From NCBI GenBank assembly GCA_014529385.2, contig CM043959.1, forward strand, positions 7,677,026 to 7,741,025: a stretch of DNA of 64,000 nucleotides, in the 5' to 3' direction. Shown here piece by piece: positions 54,180-63,988 of this stretch. Under the pieces are notes generated by a model. It did no database searches. It had not been told where the DNA came from and worked only from the letters and a program-made list of their open reading frames with translations. The stretch comes from Adiantum capillus-veneris. Taxonomy: Eukaryota > Streptophyta > Polypodiopsida > Polypodiales > Pteridaceae. The position numbers were made by a program, and so were the translations under genes. Every line of letters begins with the position of its first letter. Within the stretch, counting starts at the first letter, position 1.

Positions 54180-54791
54180 CATAGGAGAGATTAACCTATG
54201 TGCGCTCCTTGCCGCACTGTCGAAGCAAGGGACTTGCCTAACACTGTGTGCGAGCCACAGACGGCTCCAAGCACACAACTAGCTTAACTAGTAAGCTCAA
54301 AAGAGGGCAATGGTGTGTCACTCACCGCTCTATGCTCCTGCCGTGGAGGATTCCTCGCCGCGAAGAAGAAGGAGACGCCGCTACGTCGTGCTCAACCGCT
54401 TCACCGCCGTCGTGCCGCCGCAATGCTCGATCACACACGCGCACACTCTCTTTCTCAAGTACACACACACACACACACACACTAGTACACAAGGAGATGG
54501 AGCAAGAGCACTCTTCTTGCATTGCACAAATGAGAGAATAAGTGAATTTTAGGTTTAGTTGGCTTTTATATGAGCTCACCCCATTCACACTTGGGCGCCC
54601 ATGCTTAGCCAACTAATCCCTTGAATGTCCCAGTTAGAGTGCGCCTCTCATCGGCGATCACTCTTACCCTTTTCCTATTGGACCGACAAGCCTGGTACCT
54701 GACTCTACCAAATAAATAATACAATGTCCACCGTAGGTTACAACGTTCGTCTCGTAGGTGATAGGGTGTCCGTGAGCCGTGAGGGTTAACA
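54180..54791 (-). repeat. 3' LTR of element J (left end not determined)
   Basis: On the minus strand the LTR starts TGTTAACCCTCACGG at 54791, directly after AGGAAGGGGGGCA. TATAAAAG lies at 54563-54570 (minus). A (CA)n run is at 54463-54482. The partner LTR lies beyond the window, so the other end cannot be fixed. Confidence 0.65.
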
Positions 54792-54804
54792 TGCCCCCCT
54801 TCCT
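54792..54804 (-). other. Polypurine tract of J
   Basis: AGGAAGGGGGGCA on the minus strand next to the LTR. Confidence 0.75.
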
Positions 54805-56164
54805 GATGTAGATTCCGTCCTCGGAAGCTATTGAGTTGAAGCTCGTTGGTCGAGGTGGAAGAGCATTTGAGATGAATGTCCTTAGCCTTCTTCAGTCACT
54901 GCAAAATCAAACAACATTGCACAGTAATTGCATTCTCATAAGCGATTAAAAAGCATATGCAATTTTAGGCAGACAATTGATTGGTAACAGAATTTTAAAC
55001 AATTTGTCAGCAATAAGCATTAAATTGCAATGTAATCAAATGCATAAACAGATGTAAAGGTAAAAAAATAAATAAGTCTGGGGTCTCTAATTTAACGGTC
55101 GAAAGGCACTAGAGATCGACTATTAATACCATGGGTAAGCTTCTTAATTTTCTCTGGTTAATTAAGTTGTTTAATCGCGCGAGCCAAGTATTTCATGTTC
55201 GAGGGCTGACTAAAGGCTATACCTAGAGGACCTTGTAGTTAAGCTACGATAAAAGGAATTTCTCATGAAATCATCGCCTGACTGATTACCTTTGCTTTGA
55301 ACCCCCAAAGTCTTTTCACAGTGATTCAATTTTGATGTGTGCTTATTTTGTATGCCTTGGGTTTTTTGCTTTTCAAGGAAAAGCGCCCACACTGGGAACC
55401 TCTAGGGCTCTAGTACCATAGGCGATACATGTGAGTGGAGTACCAATTTAAGGAGGGATTTCTCTTCCAGCTTAAAATTTTACATTATGGCACTTTGATG
55501 TTTTTTTGTGTTGTTTGTTTTCATCATTTTAATTTTGTAGCTTTGGGGGGTCATATAACTCTGATACACCGCCCCAGGCTCATCACACTAGTAAACTCCC
55601 TTTATAATACTTAAGCTAAAGGTCAATAGGGTCAAGCCCACTAGAAATCCCTAGTACATTTCACACAATGCTGCCTAAATTGGATTAAGAACCTAAGTAA
55701 CCATTGCTTATTAGGAAGGCATTCCCCATGGTATTAAGAGAAGATTTCTAACACCTAGCTTGGTCAAACTAGCTTAGTCGGACTGCTTGATTTTTAAACC
55801 TAGACAAGTGATTATGACAAAAAATTACATTGAATTAAATGTTTGATACTAAGCAAATGCGGTGAATATTAGGCTACCAATCACAATTAAAGCAGACAAA
55901 CATGGATGAAAAATAGATAGGGGCAATGCTAATGGACAAAAAACACCTGTTTGTGTTCATGGTCGTGCTTGATCTGAAGTGTGAACGAGAGAAAGGTTCC
56001 ATGAAGGTCCAAATCCTATCAATAGCAACACACTCCTGTACACACTAGGAAACAAAAGGAATATCTCCAGGAGGCACATTAGTGGGAAAAGGTACCAACA
56101 CTTATTGAACACAACAAAAAACATAAGGAACCCTAACCTAATTATTTGCACTCCCCCTAGAGAG
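54805..56164. other. Non-coding 3' region of J
   Basis: AT-rich, with no ORF longer than 64 codons that looks real. Long 3' non-coding regions of this kind are common in Tat/Athila-like elements. Confidence 0.5.
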
Positions 56165-56587
56165 TCAAGGGAATAGGATATTGTAGAGGTTGGGGGGAAA
56201 CCCTAAGGCTAAACCCCTATCCTCATCGTCGAGATAAACAAAGTCATCATCCATGAGACCATATGTGCCATCCGTGTAGTCCTGTAAATTTTCTTCTTCA
56301 TCATAGGTGCCCATGTTTACTAAGAAGGTCACTAGATGCCTATAGTCATCTTGGTCAAAAGGGTAGGCTTGTGCAATGGGAGAAACTTTCTCTACTAAGT
56401 ATGGATCAGACGTGGTCAAGAGACGTATCAGCCATTCTAACTCCTCAAAATTCCTCTCACATGCTAGCGTACCTATCAAATCCCATTCACATGCAAGCAC
56501 TGGAAAGACCATGTGAAATATTTGTGAAAAGTAACGAGGGTACCTCTCACCCAAGGCAGGAGTGGATGACTCTAGCGTACTAGCCAT
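56165..56587 (-). CDS. Unidentified acidic ORF in element J
   Basis: 140 codons from the ATG at 56587 (M-A-S-T-L-E-S-S). The frame is intact. The protein is acidic toward its C-terminus (Y-D-E-E-E-N-L, D-D-D-F-V-Y-L-D-D-E-D) with a hydrophobic, aromatic middle, but has no clear signal peptide or membrane segment. I recognise no family. Position 3' of pol matches the extra ORFs of Tat/Athila-type elements, but an envelope-like role is not supported. Confidence 0.5.
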   Translation of the reverse strand: MASTLESSTPALGERYPRYFSQIFHMVFPVLACEWDLIGTLACERNFEELEWLIRLLTTSDPYLVEKVSPIAQAYPFDQDDYRHLVTFLVNMGTYDEEENLQDYTDGTYGLMDDDFVYLDDEDRGLALGFPPNLYNILFP

Positions 56588-56673
56588 ATCTGTACACGCA
56601 AATAGATGATGGTTAGAGTGCAAATATTACAAGGGTCGTGTTCTTGTGCATAATTTGTTTTTATGATTTTGTG

Positions 56674-57278
56674 TTATGGCTCTTGCTCTTTTACTTTTTT
56701 ATCTTGTTTTTGTGAGTATAAAGCTTTATATATACATTCTCTAAGATTGGAGATTAAGAGGTCAGGGAGAAAGGTTGAGAGGGAAGCAAGTGAATAATGG
56801 ATGTCCACAAACACTCCCCCCTTCCTTGGGTAGATCATATCGTTTGAAATGATGTCGTCACCCTTTGAAACCAGTTGTTCCAAGTTGTTATAGGTGAAGA
56901 TTTTTGCCCGTAGTTTTCTATTACTTTAGGTGCCTCGTCGAGTTGCAAGGGTGGTAAGGTACTCTCCCAGGATCGAACTTGAAGTGGTTCATCAGGTGAT
57001 TCTTGAACACTGGAAGGTGTGGATTCCTTTGTAGCTTCATGGAGGTCCACTATTGTAGGTGGAGGCTGTGTAGAAGCTTTTACCTCTATGGATGTATTAC
57101 ATGAGGAGCTAGAAGCTTCATGGAACTCCCCCCTTCCTGAGCTAGGTGGAATAAATTGGTTTTGCCTTGGAGCCCAAACTAGGTCTGGACTAGGTGTGTA
57201 GCATTCTGTGATCTTTCCCTTCCCATGGTCTGCCATTGGCTTTAGCGTTACACTGTTTGACTCATATGGGAAGGACAC
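56674..57278 (-). CDS. Unidentified Ser/Pro-rich ORF in element J
   Basis: The 147-codon frame 57278-56835 overlaps the end of pol by about 30 bp in another frame. It contains L-V-W-A-P-R-Q-N-Q, a relative of the W-V-P-K motifs at the pol end, which suggests it continues that region after a frameshift. It then runs Ser/Pro/Thr-rich with an amphipathic W-N-N-W-F-Q-R-V stretch. A further frame (56883-56674) follows. Function unknown. Confidence 0.4.
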
Positions 57279-59791
57279 ATTTTACGTTTAGGTACCCAAA
57301 TTTGCTCATTTCCATCATAGTAGCTTTGGGCTTCTAATAGTCGTTTTGGAATCCATCGTGATTTGGTCTTGACTCTCCTAGAGCGCGCCCTTGGTTTTCC
57401 AGGGAAATTTTTTCTTGGAATGGATGGGAGGGTTGAGGTAGTTGGAAGTAAGGCCTTGGGGACCCATTGATATGTACTCTTAGGTCGTGCAGGTTGAGTA
57501 CTTGCAATATTACTGCTTGCTGCAACTACAAGTGTTGAAGTGCTAGGTTCATGGGTAGCCGGCAAAGACGAGTTAACCACCTTGGCTTGTGAATGTTGGC
57601 TATCCTTCAACTTTGCTAGAGTTTGCAACGTAGGTGACTTTGCTTGAATGATAGGGGTAAGAGTCGGTGGTCGCGTCGTGACACTACCAGTATCCCAATC
57701 AATAGTGCATTTGGTTGCCAACATCCACGTGCGTCCCAGGTTTACGTTGCCTTCCATAGCTCCCGCGCGCATGACTAGAAACCTCTGCACTATGCTTCCA
57801 TTGTCATAGACAACAGGGGTCTGAAGGACTCCAAGAATAGCAGTTTTCTTTTTATTAATGCCCTTGACTTGCATCGTACTCGGGGATAGGGTCGGTTTCC
57901 CTAATTGACACCAAACTCCATAGGATAACAAATTGTGTTTAGCTCCCGTATCTAATAAGGCATTGTATAGTACTTTCCCATAGGGGCTATTTAGCTCAAT
58001 TGGGTATCGTAGGGGTGGCTCAGATTCTAATGAGTCGTCATCTGTGTCCTCGAAAAATGCTTGCGTGATTCCCAGATTAGCCTCTCGTTGGCGTCTAAGA
58101 CATTGTTGTCGTTCTCGAGCCTCAACTCTTGCTTGGATTTTTCTAAGCTCTGCTTGTTCCTTGGCAACCTTCTTTTGATGGATGGCTTGCAACTCTTCCT
58201 GGCTTAGAGGATCATAATATCTTTTGAATTTACTCCCATTAAGGAATCCAATGGTTTCAACTCCATCTAGAGTCTCCATACGAATGGTACCTTGCGGGGT
58301 AATTTCACACACTCGATATGGTCCCTTATCAGCGTATTTCAATTTCTTCTTTTCATTACGTACCCCGTACATAAGAAATTTATCACCAACCTTGATGTCT
58401 TTATCCTTTAAATGGCTATCAAACCACTTCTTTCTCCTATCCTTCTCCACTAGAGCATTTCGCACAGCTAATTGCCTCTCTTCATCTAGCCTTTCCAGGA
58501 TATATAATCGCTCCACTAAGGGGTTACCATCCCAACCTTCTTGAGAAGCTACTCGAAGACTAGGAATGACAAACTCCCATGGCATAACTGCTTCTTGGCC
58601 ATACACCATCTTAAACGGTGTGCAATTAATAGCAACTTTATACGCAGTACGATAAGCCCATAAAGCTGATGTAAGCTTTAGGTCCCAATCAGTGCGATGA
58701 GCCTCAACTGTCTTTGTCAAAATGGAGATGAGAGTTTTGTTGGTACTCTCAGCTTGGCCATTTGCTTGGGGATAATAGGGTGTAAACTTGTGGTGAGATA
58801 TCATGAAGTTTGATGTGAGTTCTTTTATTACTTCATTTATAAAATGAGTTCCATTGTCACTCACAAGTTCAAAGGGGCATCCAAAACGTGTGATAATGTT
58901 CTCAAAGAGGAACTTAGCTATTGTTTTTACATCCGCCTTTCGTGTTGCTTTTGCTTCGGCCCATTTGGTTGCATAGTCGGTAGCCACAATGATATATCGT
59001 GATTGCGTGTTATGTGCAGCCGGACTAATCGGTCCTACAAAGTCTAAGCCCCACTTTTCAAATGGTTGGGTTACCTTGATGGGATGTAGAGGCATCCTAT
59101 CCCTTCTTTGTGGCTTCTTGAAGCGTTGGCATTCATCACATCCCTTTGCAAAAAGTGATGCATCCTTAAACAGAGTGGGCCACCAATAGCCTGACTGTAA
59201 GATCTTTCGGGCAGTCAACTTTCCTGAAAAGTGACCACCAGCTACGCCCATGTATGTCTCTTGTAGAATATATAAATACTAATCCTCGCGGGCACAACGT
59301 CTAAGAACATCATCTTTTCCTCTCTTATAGAGAGTTCCAGCCAGTAAGAAATAGGGTTCGCAATCCTTGATTAATTTTCGAGCTATATCTTTTCGCAGCT
59401 CTTTGGGTGGAAAACCATTAACTAAGAAGTTAACAATCTTTTCACTCCATTCAGGCATTGTCTCAACAATGAACAAAGGAGTATTAGGCAATTCATCATC
59501 AACCCCCGTAGGAGCTTCGCCATTAGGGATACGAGATAAATGATCCGCCATGACATGTTTCCTCCCAGGCCTCACAACAACGGTGAAGTCAAACTCAAGA
59601 AGAATTAACAACCATCGTGTAATTTGACCTGTGGAACACGGCTTGTTTACCAAATATAGCAATGCTTGATGATCAACATAAAACACAAACTTGGTAACAA
59701 GAAGGTAATAGTGAAATTTCTTTACTGCGTAAATCATAGCTAGACCTTCGCGCTCTGTAGTAGTGTAGTTCATCTCGGCATCATTTAATTG
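57248..59791 (-). CDS. Pol of J: RNase H, integrase, then aspartic protease
   Basis: RNase H (59791-59500) has T-T-E-R-E-G-L-A-M-I-Y-A and V-D-H-Q-A-L-L-Y-L, then M-A-D-H-L-S-R. A single TAG at 59279 interrupts the frame, which then stays open for 676 codons. Numbering from the Met at 59251: zinc-binding G-G-H-F and C-D-E-C (38-41), core D70 (G-L-D-F-V-G), D132 (V-S-D-N-G-T-H-F), E168 (Q-A-E-S-T-N), GPY motif 310-312, and integrase end about 347. After a charged helix (350-395) comes a retropepsin-like domain at about 416-522: A-L-L-D-T-G-A-K-H-N-L-L (DTG 434-436) and V-N-L-G-R-T-W-M. The tail has repeated W-V-P-K/W-I-P-K motifs. Protease normally precedes RT in Ty3/gypsy. Confidence 0.85.
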
Positions 59792-59814
59792 CACTACAAG
59801 AGGCTATTCATATT

Positions 59815-59915
59815 AGCGACGCTCACACAGCGACGCTCAAAAAAAAATTTCCCGGCGTCGCTATGAGCGTCGCAAATTTACAAAGAAATTTGCGACGCTC
59901 ATAGCGACGCCGGCT
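59815..59915. repeat. CACTA subterminal repeats with perfect 28-bp hairpin
   Basis: GCGACGCTC or GAGCGTCGC occurs five times. Arms 59852-59879 and 59886-59913 are exact inverted copies (28 bp) around the loop ACAAAG. Subterminal repeats are the binding sites of CACTA TNPA-type proteins. Confidence 0.93.
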
Positions 59916-60007
59916 GGGCTAAAAAAATAACCGAGCGCGCCCAAAAACTCAGATCTCAGATCTGAGTTTTTCGGCGCCCTCAAGCAAGGAGCAGGTAACG
60001 CTCTCCC

Positions 60008-60008
<1 letters not shown>

Positions 60009-60050
<42 letters not shown>

Positions 60051-60187
60051 CTTCTCCACACACACACACACACACACACACGAGGAGAGGAAGGAGAGCC
60101 AGGTATGCTCCTTCCCTCTCCTCATTCTCATGTTCCCTTCCCCTCTTTCTCTCTCCCTCTCTCTCTCTCTCTCACACACATAGTGTT

Positions 60188-60255
<68 letters not shown>

Positions 60256-60480
60256 AACAAAAACAAAAACGCACACACACATACATAAACAAAGAATGCA
60301 CACACACATTGAGAGAGAAAAAGAGAGAGAGAGCATGCATAAACAAAAAACGCACGCATTGAGAGAGGAAAAGAGAGAGAGAATATGCATAAACAAAAAA
60401 CGCACACATTGAGAGAGGAAAAGAGAGAGAAAACATGCATACGATCCAAAAAAACGCACACACATTGAGAGAGAAAGAGA
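60009..60480. repeat. CT/CA/GA microsatellites and 50-bp repeat in CACTA
   Basis: (CT)n 60009-60048, (CA)n 60057-60080, (CT)n 60152-60172, (GA)n 60191-60250. From 60280 to 60480 a unit of about 50 bp (CGCACACATTGAGAGAG..AAAGAGAGAGA..ATGCATAAACAAAAAA) repeats four times. Long ORFs here are repeat translations. Confidence 0.93.
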
Positions 60481-60539
60481 GAGAAACTAATTTAACGTCG
60501 TAGGAAACTAATTAAAATTAAAAGACCTAAAGATCTAGC

Positions 60540-60630
60540 TGACGAGGAGTTGAACTCAAGACCTATTATTCAAGAGGGAAATGGCATAATCAATCTATCA
60601 TACTTGGCATGGGTGATAGAAAGGTTATAC
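60540..60630 (-). other. tRNA-like segment in CACTA
   Basis: The minus strand has GGTCTTGAGTTCAACTCC, resembling a T-arm with B box, preceded by CCCTCTTGAATAATAGG, like an anticodon arm, and ATTGATTATGCC upstream. A complete cloverleaf is not evident. It could be a decayed tRNA or the head of a SINE. Confidence 0.3.
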
Positions 60631-60679
60631 CATTTATCTCTTTTTATTGGCACACACATCCACACACGCGCACACACAC

Positions 60680-60840
60680 AAGAAGAAGAGAGTTATAACG
60701 TCGTAGGAAACTATCTTAAAAGACGTTAAAGATTAGGTTATATGTAGACTTACATTAAATTAGATTTAGGCTTATTTTTAACTAGATTTATGTTTATTTA
60801 CGCTAGATTTAGATTTACGTTATATTAGATTAGATTTAGG
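60680..60840 (+). repeat. Duplicated CACTA internal segment, copy 1
   Basis: AGAAGAAGAGAGTTATAACG through GATTTAGATTTACGTTA is repeated at 61384-61540 with few changes; both copies begin right after a (CA)n run. A shorter relative is at 60490-60530 (AACGTCGTAGGAAACTA). Confidence 0.88.
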
Positions 60841-60849
60841 TCTCCATAG

Positions 60850-61202
60850 ACTGCAATGCCTGCATGAAGCGGGTGAAGAAAGCCCTCAATGGAATATAGG
60901 GTATTGCTGCCTTCACTCATGGTGGGCTCCGTCGATCCAAAAGTACTGGTGAAATGTCTTCAGAAGATAGGGAAGAAGGTGGATCTTCAGGGCGGCAAGA
61001 GTCACTACATCCCCGACACAATGACCATCTAGACAACCTCTAGTCATTCAACAGCAACTTCAAAGTTAGTAACAAGAGCAAGAACGGTCTAAAGGGCCAA
61101 TTGCTGTCGTCAGATGTGGATGGAGATGAGGCAGCGTCACCGCCGGAAGTTAACTCTCACATCTTTAGTGATGAGAATGCCAACTCTTGCCGAGTTATGT
61201 GA
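60850..61202 (+). pseudogene. Captured HIPP gene fragment (HMA domain, CaaX end)
   Basis: D-C-N-A-C-M-K-R-V-K-K-A-L-N-G-I (60850-60896) is the metal-binding C-x2-C loop and first helix of a heavy-metal-associated domain. After a stop and a frameshift, S-V-D-P-K-V-L-V-K-C-L-Q-K-I-G-K-K-V-D-L (60930-60990) is its last strand and helix. A third frame ends F-S-D-E-N-A-N-S-C-R-V-M-stop at 61202, a CaaX prenylation signature. Together these are the parts of a heavy-metal-associated isoprenylated plant protein. The fragment is shortened and broken and lies in the CACTA non-coding region, as expected for transduplication. Confidence 0.75.
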
Positions 61203-61332
61203 AAAATTATGTGTTAAATCAGTTTTAAGGTTCTTATAATCCTTGTTAGTTTAGTTCTTTGTTTTTAATATAACATAATTTACGTTAGATTTAGATTTAT
61301 GTTATATTAGATTAGACTTAGGTTTATTTAGG

Positions 61333-61333
<1 letters not shown>

Positions 61334-61385
<52 letters not shown>
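61334..61385. repeat. (CA)n microsatellite, 26 units
   Basis: Pure CA run directly before the second copy of the duplicated segment. Confidence 0.97.
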
Positions 61386-61387
<2 letters not shown>

Positions 61388-61540
61388 GAAGAAGAGAGTT
61401 TTAACGTCGTAGGAAACTATCCCAAAAGACGTTAAAGATTAGGTTAGATGTAGACTTACGTTAAATTAGATTTAGATTTATTTTTAGTTAGATTTACGTT
61501 TATTTAGATTTACGCTTATTTACGTTAGATCGAGTCCACG
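61384..61540 (+). repeat. Duplicated CACTA internal segment, copy 2
   Basis: Partner of 60680-60840. The two copies flank the HIPP fragment. Confidence 0.88.
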
Positions 61541-61819
61541 CAAGAATTACTTACGGTTTATGGTTTAGAGTTAGACGAACAGTGAAAAGATCTACTGTGA
61601 AAAGATGTTAAGATGCTGTGAAGTGCTACAGCTAGAGAAAAGGCAAAGGGGTTTTGTCCACTACATGCAGTATCATGTAGACGTGGGTGTGTAGATTTCT
61701 TGTACCCACAAATATAGGTATTGACCAATAAAGACGAGATTATAACCCGGTGGTTCTGATCTCCGTGCACCTCTAGACCGAGGTGTGCGGGGATTGGACA
61801 TGACTAGAGAATGTGAGGT

Positions 61820-61821
<2 letters not shown>

Positions 61822-61892
<71 letters not shown>
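61822..61892. repeat. (GA)n microsatellite, about 35 units
   Basis: Pure GA run about 65 bp before the transposase start codon. Confidence 0.97.
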
Positions 61893-61895
<3 letters not shown>

Positions 61896-61957
61896 GACGA
61901 AGAATGCCAATAGAATATTAAATTTTTTGTCCAGGTTATAAGTTTTTTATCCTCATT

Positions 61958-63988
61958 ATGAGTAGCGATGAGGATGTGGGACCGTCCAACCGAAACACCT
62001 ATCTCTCAACGAGGGTCTTATGTCCTTGTAATCAATGCAAGCATGCTGTGCGACGGACAAGACGTGTTTCTTTGCAGCACGTTCACAAATTTGGCGAGTT
62101 CGATCCATCTATTATAGATCGAGTTGTTGCCAATTATAACTCGTTGGACTCTGACGCTGGCCAACAAGCAGCAATCTTGCAACCCAATAGACGTGTTCGC
62201 AGGCGCTTTGGTCAAGCAACATATGTGAGGCCACAAGATGTAGCCTCTGACAGCTCGGGGGATGATCATGCAGAGCACATTCCCAACGAGGCAATGTTTG
62301 AGCCCGAGATTGATGAAATGATCGAGACGATCATGGATTCAGAAAGGCTTATCTATTATGATATGAAAAGTGAAGCCGATACGCCATTGTATAATGGAGC
62401 ACGTATGTCTAGATTGAAAGCACTCCTGGTTCTTCTCAACATGCAGGCAAAGTTTGGATGGAGTGACAGTAGCGTCACAACGCTTTTCAGGTGATCTATT
62501 ACAATTAGTTTACTTTAATAAAACTCTAAATGTATAATGATCTAATAGATTTTTACACGACTGTATCATATTTTTATGTTGTGTAGATTGCTGAAAGAGC
62601 ACATACTACCAGCTGACAATGTGATGCCAGATTCCCGAGATGAAGCAAGAAAGATTTTGCGAAACTTGGGGATGGATTACAATTCTATCCACGCTTGTCC
62701 TAATGACTGCATTCTTTTCAGAGGGGAATACATAGACATGGAGAAGTGTCCGAAATGTGATTCCGAAAGATATCGAGTAGATCTCCACGGGACAAAAATT
62801 CCACAAAAGGTTTTGCGACATTTCCCTCTGCTTCCTCGCATCAAGCATTTCTTCGAATGTAAGTCCATGGCCGCCCTAGCATCATGGCATGAGGAGAATA
62901 AATCTTCGGATGGTGTGCTACGAATTCCTGCAGATTGCGTAGCGTGGAAACATATAGATGGAACATGGTCGGATTTTGCCAGGGAAGCTCGAAATTTGCG
63001 CTTAGGCCTGGCTATGGATGGCGTAAAATCCATTTGGTCAAAGATCAACATCTTACAGTGTATGGCCCGTTGTCATCGTCAACTACAACATTCCCCCGTG
63101 GTTGACTACGAAGAAGGGGCACCTATGGCTAAGCTTGATTGTGCAAGGGCGATATAAAGTGGGGAATATGGATGTGTATCTTCGTCCACTATTGGAAGAG
63201 CTACAACAATTGTGGATTGGCATAGAGGTGGTGGATATGAGCCGACACACAGGACGACGGAATGCTTTGATCAGAGGCATTCTAATGTGGACCATGCATG
63301 ACTATCCCGGGCTAACAGAATGCTCAGGTGATCTATTGACACTCCTCACTCAGACACTGTAAATCTTGTTTTTTCCCATAGTTGATCTATTATCATGTGT
63401 ATACATGCAGGGCTTCAAACAAGCGAATACAGAGCATGTGTCACATGTGGACCTAGACTGAATGCACGTAGGGCACCCTCACTGAAGAAGCAAATCTACG
63501 AAGGTCATCAAGCGTATCTTCCAGAGAATCATGTGTTTCGCGACAGCTTTTTGGGAAGAGAGCCACCAAGGATGTCTGCACAAGCATGGTTAGAGCAGAA
63601 GGAGATGTGCGATGACGGATTGCCTCCAGGGATGAAGAGACTATCTCTATGGTACGAGTTACCATACTGGCCCCGACTCATGATCAATCACTTGCTCGAT
63701 CCAATGCACATATTCAAGAATGTGGGTAATCTACTATGGGACCATCTGACCGGCGGCAAGAAAGATACTTTGGGAGCCAGAGTTGACCTTAGAAGTGTGG
63801 ATCGTATGGAGCAATATTGGTCGCAAACAGCGTCTGATGGATCGATAAAACTCCCTAAAGCACCATGGATTTTCACAGGAGCCCAAGAACGCAAAGTAAA
63901 AGAGACCATTCGATCTTTGCGGACCCCCACTGGCGTAATGCACTCGCTCCGAATGTGTTTGAGAAACATTTTCCTACTACAATGCTAA
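61958..63988 (+). pseudogene. CACTA transposase (TNP2 family), partial
   Basis: Exon 1 61958-62490 starts at ATG (M-S-S-D-E-D); L-C-P-C-N-Q-C-K is the N-terminal zinc-like motif and T-P-L-Y-N-G-A-R-M-S-R-L leads to the core. Exon 2 62587-63327 has A-C-P-N-D-C-I-L-F-R-G-E-Y, C-P-K-C-D, then L-G-L-A-M-D-G-V; at about 63029 an extra A (GTAAAATCC) shifts the frame. The correct sequence goes on as P-P-W-L-T-T-K-K-G-H-L and D-V-Y-L-R-P-L-L-E-E-L. Exon 3 from 63411 has A-C-V-T-C-G and M-I-N-H-L-L-D-P-M-H-I-F-K-N-V, ending at TAA 63986. TNP2 is a DDE-type transposase. One frameshift plus a possible final stop are the only lesions seen. Confidence 0.88.

Larger units (their letters stand above)
54180..59791 (-). 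mobile_element. Element J: Tat/Athila-like gypsy with rearranged pol
   Basis: From right to left: RNase H, integrase, an aspartic-protease domain, two ORFs of unknown function, 1.4 kb non-coding, polypurine tract and LTR. The integrase ends with an N-G-S-K-F-K-R-Y-Y segment typical of Tat/Athila-like elements rather than a chromodomain. The right part (RT, gag, 5' LTR) is separated by CACTA element K and lies outside the window. Confidence 0.85.

Noticed and set aside
56165-56587. Envelope-like gene in element J
   Set aside because: Position fits, but there is no signal peptide, no membrane segment and no cysteine pattern.
59949-60465. Three overlapping ORFs of 97-170 codons on the minus strand
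   Set aside because: Phe/Ser/Leu/Cys-rich translations of CT and CA repeats with no non-repeat content.
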